A stretch of DNA of 64,000 bases. It comes from a bacterium. GTDB taxonomy: Bacteria; Bacillota; Bacilli; Lactobacillales; Streptococcaceae. A model generated the notes under the pieces. That model did no database searches and was not told the DNA's origin. It saw nothing but the letters and a program-made list of their open reading frames with translations. The stretch lies in contig CAJNBT010000007.1 of assembly GCA_905221085.1 (NCBI GenBank), positions 1-64,000 of the forward strand, given 5' to 3'. Shown one piece after another: positions 20,047-30,063 of the stretch. Position numbers and translations under genes: made by a program. Every line of letters begins with the position of its first letter. Positions within the stretch are counted from its first letter, which is position 1.

Positions 20047-20916
20047 CTATGCTTCTCCTATCAAACGGAGCAGATACTGCCCGTATTCATTTTTCTTAAG
20101 CGGTTGGGCTAAAGCCAATACATCTTCGCGACTGATATAGCTCATACGGTAAGCAATTTCTTCTAAGTTTGCAACTTGAACATTTTGCATCCGTTGGACT
20201 GTTTCGATATACTGTGAAGCCTCTAGTAAACTTTCATGAGTTCCAGTATCTAGCCAAGCAAAACCACGTCCCATAAGCTCAACGGATAAATCTCCACGAT
20301 CTAGATAAGCCTTGTTAACATCTGTAATTTCCAATTCACCACGAGGGCTTGGTTTTATACTTTTAGCAATCTCTACTACATCATTATCATAGAAATAGAG
20401 ACCTGTAACTGCATAGTTTGAACGAGGTTGCTCTGGCTTTTCTTCAATAGAAATAGCGTTCATATCCTTGTCAAACTCAACCACACCAAAGCGCTCTGGA
20501 TCCTTCACATGGTAGCCAAAAACAGTTGCTCCCGACTCCTTACTAGCTGCCTTTTGTAGCATCTTAGAAAGGCCAGGACCGTGGTAAATATTATCACCTA
20601 AGATCAGAGCAACACTATCATCACCAATAAACTCTTCCCCAATGATAAAAGCTTGTGCCAAACCATCTGGACTTGGTTGCTCTGCATAAGAAAGTTTAAT
20701 CCCAAACTCAGATCCGTCTTGAAGAAGCTCTTGGAATCGATGTAAATCTTGTGGAGTTGAAATAATCAAAATATCCCTAATCCCAGCCAACATCAATGTT
20801 GAAAGTGGGTAGTAAATCATCGGTTTATCATAAACCGGCATAAGTTGTTTTGATGCAGCTCGGGTCAAAGGATATAAACGTGTCCCCGAACCACCTGCTA
20901 GAATAATACCTTTCAT
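20047..20916 (-). CDS. rmlA: Glucose-1-phosphate thymidylyltransferase
   Basis: A 289-residue nucleotidyltransferase: [21 protein letters not shown]-terminal signature, then [10 protein letters not shown] and [17 protein letters not shown]. It makes dTDP-glucose from glucose-1-phosphate, committing carbon to rhamnose. About 380 bases without a clear gene precede it, including a hairpin at 21050-21098, so the rml genes may have their own promoter; I found no convincing -35/-10 pair. Confidence 0.97.
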   Translation of the reverse strand: MKGIILAGGSGTRLYPLTRAASKQLMPVYDKPMIYYPLSTLMLAGIRDILIISTPQDLHRFQELLQDGSEFGIKLSYAEQPSPDGLAQAFIIGEEFIGDDSVALILGDNIYHGPGLSKMLQKAASKESGATVFGYHVKDPERFGVVEFDKDMNAISIEEKPEQPRSNYAVTGLYFYDNDVVEIAKSIKPSPRGELEITDVNKAYLDRGDLSVELMGRGFAWLDTGTHESLLEASQYIETVQRMQNVQVANLEEIAYRMSYISREDVLALAQPLKKNEYGQYLLRLIGEA

Positions 20917-21049
20917 AGTAGGGTACCTTTCTTTGTTGTTTTAGAGTCAATTACTATTAATTATGTACTGCTCCAAAAGGAAAATAATCATCACATTTTT
21001 TCAAATTATTATCTAAAAAAATACAGAAAAACTCTTCTTTATCTATAAA

Positions 21050-21098
21050 AATTCACTTATTTCATATTATATTTAGCATAAAATGAAATAAGCGAATT
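21050..21098 (-). terminator. Long hairpin between the small unknown gene and rmlA, candidate terminator
   Basis: Arms AATTCACTTATTTCAT (21050-21065) and ATGAAATAAGCGAATT (21083-21098) pair over 16 bases with one G-T wobble. On the minus strand the hairpin is followed by TTTTTAT. No gene was recognised in 20917-21049 or 21099-21299. Confidence 0.5.
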
Positions 21099-21299
21099 CT
21101 ACTTTGTTTGTATACAATCAAAAATCAATTCCTAAGGATATTTCAAATAACTGTGTAAAAAACATAATTTCACCATTTCTTAGTTTTTCAATGCTAAATT
21201 ACATAGTAACCGGAGAGCTATTAGAAATCTCTAACTTCCTCGTCGTAAAAAAATGACAATGAGATACTTATTGGTTTCAATTCATTAACAGAATGTGAA

Positions 21300-21482
21300 C
21301 TAGACAAGTGAGTTCGTCTCCTTAACAAACACTTCCAAGCGATTACTTTCCTCATTCAGTTGTCTTAATCTACGACTTACATTATCAGATAAGTCATACT
21401 CACCATTTAAAATGGATAAAATATGTTGTTTTTCTTCATCAGTATTCTCTTCAATAAGTACATCTTTAAAAAATACTGTCAT
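21300..21482 (-). CDS. Small hypothetical protein between fnlC and rmlA
   Basis: A 60-residue acidic, soluble, mostly helical protein beginning MTVFFKDVLIEENTDEEK. GAGGTGAT lies just upstream of tandem ATG codons (21485 and 21482); a GTG further up is inside that site. I do not recognise a family. It contains no transmembrane segment, signal peptide or cysteine. It may be a genuine cps-linked gene or a remnant of a decayed one. The stretch 21492-21668 upstream contains nothing I can identify. Confidence 0.45.
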   Translation of the reverse strand: MTVFFKDVLIEENTDEEKQHILSILNGEYDLSDNVSRRLRQLNEESNRLEVFVKETNSLV

Positions 21483-21668
21483 CATTATCACCTCACTGCA
21501 ATTGTTAAAGTGTTGTTACTTTATTCTATCAAACATAAGGCGCAAAAACAAGCCATAATCCGATAGAATGGCAATCCCCTCTGCTATCAAAGAAGTCATT
21601 TCTATCAAATTCGTTCAATTTTATTCCTGTTCTATTAAGAATTGATTATTTTATTAAAAATATACAAT

Positions 21669-22853
21669 TCAGTTTTTCCGCCAAACTATTTTATCCACTA
21701 TCCCTGTATAGCTCTGTATTATCTTAACAACTTTAGTAGAGACATTTTCCTCGACATAATCTGGAACCGGTAATCCAAAATCCTCATCTTCTGCCAAGCT
21801 AACAGCAGTTTCAACTGCTTGAAGAAGAGAATTTTCATCAATACCTGCCAAAATAAATCCTGCCTTATCTAAGGACTCAGGACGTTCTGTACTTGTACGA
21901 ATACATACAGCAGGAAAAGGATAACCTTGACTAGTAAAGAAACTACTTTCTTCTGGTAAAGTTCCCGAATCAGATACTACAACAAACGCATTCATCTGTA
22001 AACAATTATAATCATGGAATCCTAGTGGCTCATGCTGAATCACACGTTTATCTAGTCCAAAACCGCTCTCTTTTAGCCTTTTCTTAGATCGAGGATGGCA
22101 AGAATACAAGATTGGCATATTATACTTTTCAGCTAATTTATTAATTGCCGTAAAGAGAGATATAAAATTTTTATCTGTATCAATATTTTCCTCACGGTGA
22201 GCTGAAAGTAGGATATAACCTCCTTTTTTCAATCCCAAACGTTCATGGATATCTGAAGACTCAATGGCAGATAAATTTTTATGTAACACTTCTGCCATAG
22301 GAGAACCAGTTACGTACGTGCGCTCTTTAGGTAAACCACACTCATGTAAATACTTACGAGCATGTTCAGAATATGCCAAGTTAACATCTGAAATAATATC
22401 AACAATCCGACGATTAGTCTCTTCCGGTAGACACTCATCCTTACAGCGATTGCCAGCCTCCATATGAAAAATTGGAATATGTAAACGTTTGGCAGCAATA
22501 GCTGATAAACAAGAATTTGTATCCCCTAAAATCAATAAAGCATCTGGTTTAATTTGATTCATCAATTTGTATGAAGTATTAATAATATTCCCCACAGTAG
22601 CACCAAGATCATCTCCAACAGCATCCATGTATACATCTGGAGTGTCTAAACCTAAATCATCGAAGAAAATACCATTTAAATTATAATCATAGTTTTGTCC
22701 AGTATGTGCCAAAACAACATCAAAATACTTTCGACATTTAGTAATAACACTACTTAAACGTATAATCTCTGGACGTGTTCCCACAATAATCAATAACTTA
22801 AGCTTGCCATTATCTTTAAAACGAATATCACTATAATCTGTCTTAATTTTCAT
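21669..22853 (-). CDS. fnlC: UDP-GlcNAc 2-epimerase-type enzyme FnlC/CapG (last step to UDP-L-FucNAc)
   Basis: A 394-residue protein of the WecB/MnaA fold: GTRPEIIRLSSVI near residue 25, LAHTGQNYDY, LILGDTNSCLSAIAA, HMEAGNRCKDECLPEETNR, LLSAHREENID and SDSGTLPEESSFF. Lying directly after fnlB and fnlA, it is best assigned as the 2-epimerase converting the talosamine intermediate to UDP-L-FucNAc rather than a ManNAc-forming enzyme. Its ATG abuts the fnlB stop. Confidence 0.93.
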   Translation of the reverse strand: MKIKTDYSDIRFKDNGKLKLLIIVGTRPEIIRLSSVITKCRKYFDVVLAHTGQNYDYNLNGIFFDDLGLDTPDVYMDAVGDDLGATVGNIINTSYKLMNQIKPDALLILGDTNSCLSAIAAKRLHIPIFHMEAGNRCKDECLPEETNRRIVDIISDVNLAYSEHARKYLHECGLPKERTYVTGSPMAEVLHKNLSAIESSDIHERLGLKKGGYILLSAHREENIDTDKNFISLFTAINKLAEKYNMPILYSCHPRSKKRLKESGFGLDKRVIQHEPLGFHDYNCLQMNAFVVVSDSGTLPEESSFFTSQGYPFPAVCIRTSTERPESLDKAGFILAGIDENSLLQAVETAVSLAEDEDFGLPVPDYVEENVSTKVVKIIQSYTGIVDKIVWRKN

Positions 22854-24083
22854 TTATTTCTCCACTTGTTCAAAAAAAGTATCTGGATGGCTAGGATCAA
22901 ATGACTCATTAGCCCACATTACAGTAACTAGATTTTCTGTATCAGAAAGATTAATAATATTATGTGCATAGCCCGGTATCATATGTATGGCTTCAATCTT
23001 ATCGCCCGACACTTCAAAGTTCAGAATAGGATATTCTTGTCCGTTTTCATCCAGCCCTATCCTACGCTCTTGTATTAAAGCACGACCAGAAACAACCATG
23101 AAAAATTCCCATTTAGAATGATGCCAATGTTGCCCTTTGGTAATGCCAGGTTTAGAAATATTGACAGAAAATTGACCCGCATTTTCTGTTTTTAATAATT
23201 CCGTAAAACTACCTCGTTCATCTATATTCATTTTTAGAGGAAACTTAAACTTATCTACTGGTAAATAAGATAGGTAGGTAGAATACAATTTCTTTTCAAA
23301 AGATCCTTGAGGAATTTCAGGCATAACTAAACTATCAGGCTGTTTTTTAAATGTTTCTAATAGAGAAGCAATCTCTCCTAAGGTTGCACGATGAGTCGTT
23401 GGTACATAGCAGTAGTTTCCTGATAGACTAGGTAAGATTTGTAATCCATCTAGATTACAACGATGAGGATTTCCTTCCAATGCAGTTAGACACTCTTGTA
23501 TCAAATCATCAATATACAGCAACTCCAATTCTACACTTGGATCATTTACTTGAATAGGCAAATCGTGAGCTAGATTATGACAGAAAGTTGCTACAGCAGA
23601 ATTATAGTTAGGGCGACACCACTTCCCATAAAGATTTGGGAAACGGTAAACTAAGACAGGTGCTCCCGTTTTCTTTCCATATTCAAAGAAGAGTTCTTCC
23701 CCTGCTAGTTTAGATTGTCCATATACAGAGTTCGAAAATCGGCCTTCTAAACTAGCTTGAGTAGAACTCGAGAGTAGAACAGGACAAGTGTTTTCATACT
23801 TTTCTAAAATCTCTAATAATCTACTTGAAAAACCGTAATTTCCCTCCATGAATTCATCAGGATTCTGTGGACGATTGACACCAGCTAAATGGAATACAAA
23901 ATCAGCCTTCTTACAATATTCTTCTAATAAAATTGGATCTGTATCACGATCATACTGAAAAATCTCTCCAATCTCTAAATTAGGACGAGTTCTATCTCGT
24001 CCATCTTTCAAAGCTTCCAGAGTACAGATAAGATTTTTTCCTACAAATCCTTTCGCTCCTGTAATTAAAATATTTTTAATCAT
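22854..24083 (-). CDS. fnlB: Bifunctional epimerase/reductase FnlB/CapF of UDP-L-FucNAc synthesis
   Basis: A 409-residue two-domain protein: N-terminal SDR (ITGAKGFVGKNLICTLE, SVYGQSKLAGEELF with Tyr-x-x-x-Lys) and a C-terminal cupin (GITKGQHWHHSKWEFF, with metal-binding histidines, and IPGYAHNIINLSD). The CapF family uses the cupin for 3-epimerisation and the SDR for 4-reduction (family knowledge). It is somewhat longer than the roughly 370 residues I recall for CapF. It lies 99 bases after fnlA. Confidence 0.94.
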   Translation of the reverse strand: MIKNILITGAKGFVGKNLICTLEALKDGRDRTRPNLEIGEIFQYDRDTDPILLEEYCKKADFVFHLAGVNRPQNPDEFMEGNYGFSSRLLEILEKYENTCPVLLSSSTQASLEGRFSNSVYGQSKLAGEELFFEYGKKTGAPVLVYRFPNLYGKWCRPNYNSAVATFCHNLAHDLPIQVNDPSVELELLYIDDLIQECLTALEGNPHRCNLDGLQILPSLSGNYCYVPTTHRATLGEIASLLETFKKQPDSLVMPEIPQGSFEKKLYSTYLSYLPVDKFKFPLKMNIDERGSFTELLKTENAGQFSVNISKPGITKGQHWHHSKWEFFMVVSGRALIQERRIGLDENGQEYPILNFEVSGDKIEAIHMIPGYAHNIINLSDTENLVTVMWANESFDPSHPDTFFEQVEK

Positions 24084-24182
24084 GCCCCCTCCTTGTTTTA
24101 TATGCTATTTTAATAGTCAACTTTCTCGACAATACATGATACATTATATATCCTTGATAATTTTAATGTATCTTAAAAGATT

Positions 24183-25238
24183 TTACATATCTTCATCTGC
24201 TACCATATCACGAATTGCTGTCTGTATTTCATCTAATTCTAGCAACTTTCTTTTAACTTGCTCTACATCCATCAAATCAGTATTATTACTATTGAATTCT
24301 GTCAACAAATTTCTATTCGTACTACCATCTTTGAAATACTTATCATAGTTAAGATTACGATTATCACTAGGAACTCTATAAAAATCACCCAAATCAATTG
24401 CATTTGCACACTCTTCATTAGTTAGTAGTGTTTCATACATCTTTTCTCCGTGTCTAATACCTATAATCTTAATATCTTGTTTTGAGACAAAAATTTCTGA
24501 TACAGCCTTAGCCAAAACTTCAATCGTACATGCTGGTGCTTTCTGAACTAGTATATCCCCAGATTTTCCTTCTTTAAATGCAAATAAAACTAAATCTACT
24601 GCTTCTTCCAATGTCATGACAAAACGTGTCATGCTAGGTTCAGTAATTGTAAGATCATTTCCTTGCTTAATCTGCTCAATCCAAAGAGGAACTACAGATC
24701 CACGGCTACATAAAACATTCCCATAGCGAGTAACACATATCTTTGTATGCTCAGGATTTACCGTCCGTGACTTAGCAACAGCAATCTTTTCCATCATAGC
24801 CTTGGATGTTCCCATAGCATTAACAGGATACGCCGCCTTATCTGTAGAAAGACAAATAACTTGCTTTACACCCGCTTCGATAGCTGCAGTAAGGACATTC
24901 TCAGTTCCCAAAATGTTAGTTTTTACTGCTTCTACAGGGAAAAATTCACAAGAAGGTACCTGTTTCAGAGCAGCAGCATGAAAAACATAATCCACACCAT
25001 GCATAGCATTTTTTACCGAAGCTAAGTCACGCACATCTCCGAGGTAAAAGCGGATTTTCCCAGCCACTTCTGGTACTTTTACTTGAAACTCATGACGCAT
25101 ATCATCTTGTTTCTTTTCATCTCGCGAAAAGATACGAATCTCTGAGATATCTGTTTCTAAAAAACGCTTGAGAACCGCATTCCCAAATGAACCTGTCCCT
25201 CCTGTAATTAGAAGAGTTTTTCCTGTAAATTGTGACAT
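24183..25238 (-). CDS. fnlA: UDP-GlcNAc 4,6-dehydratase/5-epimerase FnlA/CapE
   Basis: A 351-residue SDR starting MSQFTGKTLLITGGTGSFG. I chose the ATG at 25238 because AAAGGTGG lies eight bases upstream; the earlier in-frame GTG is inside that site. Motifs: GGTGSFGNAVLKRF, ALKQVPSCEFFPVEAVKTN and STDKAAYPVNAMGTSKAMME. It starts the three-step route from UDP-GlcNAc to UDP-L-FucNAc together with FnlB and FnlC. Its ATG follows the gct stop by one base. Confidence 0.95.
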   Translation of the reverse strand: MSQFTGKTLLITGGTGSFGNAVLKRFLETDISEIRIFSRDEKKQDDMRHEFQVKVPEVAGKIRFYLGDVRDLASVKNAMHGVDYVFHAAALKQVPSCEFFPVEAVKTNILGTENVLTAAIEAGVKQVICLSTDKAAYPVNAMGTSKAMMEKIAVAKSRTVNPEHTKICVTRYGNVLCSRGSVVPLWIEQIKQGNDLTITEPSMTRFVMTLEEAVDLVLFAFKEGKSGDILVQKAPACTIEVLAKAVSEIFVSKQDIKIIGIRHGEKMYETLLTNEECANAIDLGDFYRVPSDNRNLNYDKYFKDGSTNRNLLTEFNSNNTDLMDVEQVKRKLLELDEIQTAIRDMVADEDM

Positions 25239-25239
25239 A

Positions 25240-25644
25240 TTATTTTCCACCTTTGGTCTTGTTTAAATCTTCTTTAATCTGTGTAGTAGAAATTTCTTCA
25301 GTACGAGGTAAATATACTACTTCTACGCCCTCATCTTTCAAAAAATCAAACTTACCTTCCCAATCATCACCAATAACAAAGATATCAGCATAATACTTCT
25401 TTACATCTTCTCGTTTTTGTTCCCATGAAATCTCAGGAATTACCAAATCTACATAACGAATAGATTCAAGCAAAATTTTACGTTGTTGATAATCAAAATA
25501 TGAAATCTTATCTTTTTGAAGATTAAATTCATCAGTAGATAGACCTACTATTAAATAATCTCCCAAATCTTTAGCACGCTTCAATAAATTGATATGACCG
25601 TAATGAAGTAAATCAAAAGTCCCGTAAGTAATCACTCTCTTCAT
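25240..25644 (-). CDS. gct: Glycerol-3-phosphate cytidylyltransferase (TagD/Gct-like)
   Basis: A 134-residue cytidylyltransferase: nucleotide-binding YGTFDLLHYGHINLLKRAK at the N-terminus and RTEEISTTQIK near the C-terminus, the two signatures of TagD/GCT enzymes. It makes CDP-glycerol from CTP and glycerol-3-phosphate. It overlaps the licD-type gene by four bases, so the products are probably made together and the CDP-glycerol used locally. Confidence 0.92.
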   Translation of the reverse strand: MKRVITYGTFDLLHYGHINLLKRAKDLGDYLIVGLSTDEFNLQKDKISYFDYQQRKILLESIRYVDLVIPEISWEQKREDVKKYYADIFVIGDDWEGKFDFLKDEGVEVVYLPRTEEISTTQIKEDLNKTKGGK

Positions 25645-26495
25645 TTTTCTTCCTTTCCATATATTCCTAAATCAATCAAATATGGTCTATGCCCAACACG
25701 TTCTTCTAAAGGTGGCAACTTCATGTACTCACCATAATGTGTAGTCAAGTATTGATGAAAATCACCAGGTAATAAAATTGTGATTTCCTCAAATTTATGT
25801 TCAATTAGGGGGTATAGTGTTGTTTTTAAAACATATTCTACATTTCTTGCTGGAAAATCTAAACAAGCAAATGCCGATTGATTTGTTCCATTATATAATC
25901 TAGAAAATTGATCAATTTTTTTGAGTATTAAACTTTTAGGAATTAATTTTAAGCTATAATGAATGCATCTCCTTAGCATAGCTTTTAAACCTTGAATCAA
26001 ATTCTCAGGAGCCTTAGAAACAGTAGGTAGCATCCTCATCACATATAACTTTTTATAAAACTGTACAGCTTTAAATTGTCTCTCATTTTCTATCTCATTG
26101 TCTGGAACCTCGTCAAATGGAAAAATATCTACATAAATACCACTTTGTGTTTTTAAATTTCTTTGGGCATACTCTAAGAACAAAGTCCCTTTTAACATTA
26201 GTTTACTGTAAGAATAGGGTGATCTTCTATCAGAGGAGGGTGATTGTAAATAAAACTCTTCTCCTAAATACTGTTCAGCTACTCTCAAAAAGTTATCATA
26301 ATTCTCACGTGTCATACCAACATCAATATCGTCATCCCATGGTATAAATCCTCCATGACGTATTGCTCCAAGAGCACTTCCACCAATTAAAAAATACTCT
26401 ATATTTTCTTTTTTACATATTCGAATAATTTCTTTTAATATTTTGAGTTCAAGCTTCTGAATCATATCTAATTCATCTGCGCTGTAATTAATCAT
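25641..26495 (-). CDS. LicD-family phosphotransferase
   Basis: A 284-residue LicD-type nucleotidyltransferase-fold protein with the core FLIGGSALGAIRHGG followed by PWDDDIDVGM near residues 36-60 (metal-binding acidic cluster). LicD proteins transfer a phosphodiester-linked alcohol, classically phosphocholine, from CDP-activated donors to surface glycans. Pairing with gct suggests that this one transfers glycerol phosphate to the capsule repeat (inference). It has no signal peptide, so it acts at the cytoplasmic face before export. Confidence 0.88.
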   Translation of the reverse strand: MINYSADELDMIQKLELKILKEIIRICKKENIEYFLIGGSALGAIRHGGFIPWDDDIDVGMTRENYDNFLRVAEQYLGEEFYLQSPSSDRRSPYSYSKLMLKGTLFLEYAQRNLKTQSGIYVDIFPFDEVPDNEIENERQFKAVQFYKKLYVMRMLPTVSKAPENLIQGLKAMLRRCIHYSLKLIPKSLILKKIDQFSRLYNGTNQSAFACLDFPARNVEYVLKTTLYPLIEHKFEEITILLPGDFHQYLTTHYGEYMKLPPLEERVGHRPYLIDLGIYGKEEK

Positions 26496-26602
26496 TTAAA
26501 TTTCCACTTTCTAAAGAAATAGCTATACCGTATTTCTTTATATTTTTATATTATAGACCACTCTTGTAGTGTTTGCAAAGTACAGACATAAAGAATATAA
26601 AA

Positions 26603-27691
26603 TCAGTTAAATAAATTTGGCAAAAGTGCCTCATAAAAATAAAGGACATTTTCTCTTAGATACCACCAAAAACAAGTAGCACCTAAAACTCCGAAAATAA
26701 TATAAAGCCCACTCTTTAATTTTATAAATGATTGTTGCATAAATGGTTGTAAAGCTGCAATAGCTATAAAATTTAAAACAACAGTAAAAATTAAATAGCG
26801 AGTAAATGCTGTACTAAACATAATTAGTGGTAAAAAAATTGTACTAAAAAAACTATGTTGATACACCAGATTGATAAAATTGGTCACTTCCCGAGGTACA
26901 TTTGAAACTGTTTTTGCAATCTTTTTAAGGTTAATACTAATTAGTAGGTTGAAAATATAGTAACTATCATACAATATAAAACCAAGACGAGTCGATTTCG
27001 CTGTATAATACATAACACGACTTTTAGTGGCCTCGCTCCCTAGCAGTTCAAATATTTTAGTCAAGTAGCTAGAATTATTACCTACCAATAGATTTGTCAC
27101 AATTAAGACCGTAGATATAAATACCAATGCCCATAGCATCTTACTAGTATTTTTTTGTCTATAAAAAATAACAAATGGTAAGAAATAAATAATAGATCCA
27201 TGAAACAGAAACGCTATGAACATCAATCCTATGAATATGAATCGATGATTTTGTGAAAGATAATAGTGCGCTATAAGTGCTACACTAGCTGCTAAAAAGA
27301 ATCTTAGAACTTCTAAAGTATAAAAGAAATAAAAAAGAGATAATAATAAAATCAGAAGATTATAATTACAATGCAATTTTTTAGCAACAAAATAGAAACA
27401 TGCTGAGGAGAAAAGGAAAATACATGCTAAAAAAACTTGAAAAGAGATAGAGTGATGTGAAAACCAATCTGCAAAAAAATTATACGCATGGTCTGAAAAA
27501 TACAGACTACTTTTCCCTACAGCATATCTTGCACGATAATGAGTTAAATCTGAAAATCCTTCTCGGATATTTCCTGCATAGATAAAAAACAAAACTAACC
27601 AAGATAAAAATGCTAGAAAATTTATACGTATCCTATTGACTACGACTAATAGATTTGTTAAAAAACTTATATAAAATAAAGCTGAAATCAT
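26603..27691 (-). CDS. wzy: Capsule repeat-unit polymerase Wzy (EpsG-like)
   Basis: A 362-residue integral membrane protein with about ten hydrophobic segments and an extracytoplasmic loop rich in Arg/Tyr (DLTHYRARYAVG), as in EpsG/Wzy polymerases. It is assigned by topology, by lack of any other polymerase in the locus and by adjacency to wzx (four-base overlap). It would join exported lipid-linked repeats outside the membrane. Codons are distinctly AT-rich compared with the flanking housekeeping genes, as usual for serotype-specific genes. Confidence 0.85.
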   Translation of the reverse strand: MISALFYISFLTNLLVVVNRIRINFLAFLSWLVLFFIYAGNIREGFSDLTHYRARYAVGKSSLYFSDHAYNFFADWFSHHSISFQVFLACIFLFSSACFYFVAKKLHCNYNLLILLLSLFYFFYTLEVLRFFLAASVALIAHYYLSQNHRFIFIGLMFIAFLFHGSIIYFLPFVIFYRQKNTSKMLWALVFISTVLIVTNLLVGNNSSYLTKIFELLGSEATKSRVMYYTAKSTRLGFILYDSYYIFNLLISINLKKIAKTVSNVPREVTNFINLVYQHSFFSTIFLPLIMFSTAFTRYLIFTVVLNFIAIAALQPFMQQSFIKLKSGLYIIFGVLGATCFWWYLRENVLYFYEALLPNLFN

Positions 27692-29127
27692 CTACTTTTT
27701 TTGAATCCTTTCTTTACAAAATCTAATGCTTGAAAAACAAATACATCTCGCGTCAACAAGCTCAAACTAAAGTAAACTACTATCCCAAGAACGATTTGCT
27801 TAATAGTTGTTCCATAATTTGCTGGATATCCTCTGAAGGGAACAATAATAATTATCCCCATTATCATAGAATAAATAAGATATTTAAATAATGACTTCAA
27901 AATAGGTAAAACAGGTATATCCTTTGACATTATATAGTATTGCACTATAACAGAAGAGGTAAGTGATACTATAGTTGCTAAACAAACACCTACTACTCCA
28001 AACATTGGAGCAAGTAACAAATCTAATAGAATATTTAAAATTGCAGCTAAAGTATTAGAAAAGAATAAGACTTTTGTTTTATTAACTGCAACAAAATACT
28101 GACTACCTGAGACTCCTAGTAAAGCATTGCCAACAGCAATAGGAGCAAGCCATTTAAGAGCATCTATAGATGGCATAAAACTTTCGCCTAAAAACCACGG
28201 AACAAAAGTATCTGCAATAGCATAAAGGCCAATCGACAATGGAACAGCTAAGAACAAAGAAAATTCAGCTGCAGTTGTCAGATACTTTTTCATATTTTCT
28301 AACCGTCTATTACGAAATTCATTTGCTATTCGGGGCATCATAACAGAATTTAATACTACTATTAAAGAGAGTGGTATCTGTATAATCTTCTCTGCATTAC
28401 TATAGTAAGAAACATTGCTGATTCCCGAACTTAAAGAGCCTAGAACAATTTTATCAGCAGATAACATAATTTGCATGATGATACTTGGTAAAAATAGTTT
28501 GAGACTCCCTAAAATAATCTCCGTAAAACGATTAATATTTATCTTTGGTCTACTAATAAACATCCTTAGTTGACTATAAGCTGATAAATTGGCTACTAAA
28601 ACAGAGAGACCATATATGAGCACATATAGAGCTAGATCTGTTTCGCTTTTTACAAATAAGAAGGTCGCTATCGTAAATAATAACTTAGCAATAATGTTTT
28701 TTAATACAACATACTGCATTTCCTCTAAGCCACGATAGAACCACGTACAATCAAGAATAGACCCAAAAAGCCAAATGGAAAAAAGTTGAAAATAAACTTG
28801 ATAATTTGAATTTATGTTAGAAAAAATGTATAAGAAGAATAGTGAAAAAAATCCTAAAATAATCTGAATAGCCAAAATACTCCAAAATGTCTCTGATAGT
28901 TCCTCTTTATCATCTCTAGTATAGGCACATTCGCGATTTCCATAGTGACCGATACCTAGTAAACCTAAAGTATAAATCAAAGTAACGATTGAATTGGCAT
29001 AATCGTAAATTCCCAACTGGTGTGCGCCCAATACTCTAGCAACATATGGAGTAATCAATAGTGGTAATATTAAAACTACCACTTGATAAATTAAGTTATA
29101 TAGATAATTTTTAGAAATTTTACTCAA
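27688..29127 (-). CDS. wzx: Repeat-unit flippase Wzx
   Basis: A 479-residue membrane protein with roughly 12-14 helices. The N-terminus SKISKNYLYNLIYQVVVLIL followed by PLLITPYVARVLGAHQLGIY is characteristic of the RfbX/Wzx polysaccharide transporter family. It flips undecaprenyl-linked repeats across the membrane for Wzy. It overlaps wzy and follows the GT2 gene by 15 bases. Confidence 0.94.
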   Translation of the reverse strand: MSKISKNYLYNLIYQVVVLILPLLITPYVARVLGAHQLGIYDYANSIVTLIYTLGLLGIGHYGNRECAYTRDDKEELSETFWSILAIQIILGFFSLFFLYIFSNINSNYQVYFQLFSIWLFGSILDCTWFYRGLEEMQYVVLKNIIAKLLFTIATFLFVKSETDLALYVLIYGLSVLVANLSAYSQLRMFISRPKININRFTEIILGSLKLFLPSIIMQIMLSADKIVLGSLSSGISNVSYYSNAEKIIQIPLSLIVVLNSVMMPRIANEFRNRRLENMKKYLTTAAEFSLFLAVPLSIGLYAIADTFVPWFLGESFMPSIDALKWLAPIAVGNALLGVSGSQYFVAVNKTKVLFFSNTLAAILNILLDLLLAPMFGVVGVCLATIVSLTSSVIVQYYIMSKDIPVLPILKSLFKYLIYSMIMGIIIIVPFRGYPANYGTTIKQIVLGIVVYFSLSLLTRDVFVFQALDFVKKGFKKSR

Positions 29128-29142
29128 AACTCTTCTCTCTCA

Positions 29143-30063
29143 TTATTTTTTTAAAAACACTAATATATCTGATATTAAATTGCGGAATGTAGGATAATAA
29201 GCATAATACTTCAATTGGAAATGAACTATTTGCATAAGAGTACCATCTTTTAAAATCTCTCTACGTCTCTCAAGAACCATTGCCATATTTTCAAGTTGAG
29301 AAATTATTTTTATGTCTAAATGTTCTTTACGAGCCACATCAAGTAAGAAAACTGCAATTTGATAACTCGTATCCACTTCAACAACTCGCCGTTCACGATT
29401 AAGAGATTGCTTAGGAGCAGAAGCACTTGTTTCGTGGCGACGAAAATGTATTAAGCGTTTTAAGTATAGATATAGAGTTCCTCTTACCATAGCTAGATTC
29501 CATAAAATATTATCATGGCCAAATCTATCTATATCATACTTTTCTAACAGAACTATCAACTCACGCTTAACTGCAAAAGTACATCCTGGTCTCATAACAG
29601 AAATACTCTTGTTTTTTAACGAAAACGGGACTACAGCACCATTATCTAACTCAACATCCTTAATCTTGATTTTATCATTTCTACCAAAATCGAGAATCTC
29701 ATAGTTACTAGCTAATAGTTCTATTGACGGCGATTTATGAAACTCTTTTACCATCAGTGAAATTTTATCTTTATTCCAAATATCATCTTGATCACAAAGA
29801 AAAACTACATCTCCTGTTGTCTTTTGAAGCGCTTTTCTAAAGTTTTTTCTCCAACCTATATTAGATGAGTTTTTTATCAATACCCAATTATCAAGATGAT
29901 ACTTCTGAATATACATATTAAGTAAATCAACTGTATTATCTGTTGAACAATCATCAACAATAATAACTTCATCAGCCATTAAACTCTGAGTACGAAGCGA
30001 TTCTAGCTGCTCTAGCAAATAATCTGCTCCATTATAGGTTGTCATTGCAATAGATATCCTCAT
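29143..30063 (-). CDS. Family 2 glycosyltransferase
   Basis: A 306-residue GT-A enzyme: SIAMTTYNGADYLLEQLESL at the N-terminus, EVIIVDDCSTDNT and the metal-binding FLCDQDDIW near residue 95. Sequence style resembles streptococcal rhamnosyltransferases, and rml genes are present, so rhamnose transfer is a reasonable guess only. It overlaps the upstream GT4 gene by four bases. Confidence 0.9.
   Translation of the reverse strand: MRISIAMTTYNGADYLLEQLESLRTQSLMADEVIIVDDCSTDNTVDLLNMYIQKYHLDNWVLIKNSSNIGWRKNFRKALQKTTGDVVFLCDQDDIWNKDKISLMVKEFHKSPSIELLASNYEILDFGRNDKIKIKDVELDNGAVVPFSLKNKSISVMRPGCTFAVKRELIVLLEKYDIDRFGHDNILWNLAMVRGTLYLYLKRLIHFRRHETSASAPKQSLNRERRVVEVDTSYQIAVFLLDVARKEHLDIKIISQLENMAMVLERRREILKDGTLMQIVHFQLKYYAYYPTFRNLISDILVFLKK

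Noticed and set aside
21669..22853. A ManNAc-forming UDP-GlcNAc 2-epimerase (MnaA)
   Set aside because: The fold fits, but adjacency to fnlA and fnlB makes the FucNAc-pathway epimerase more likely; both remain possible without an alignment.
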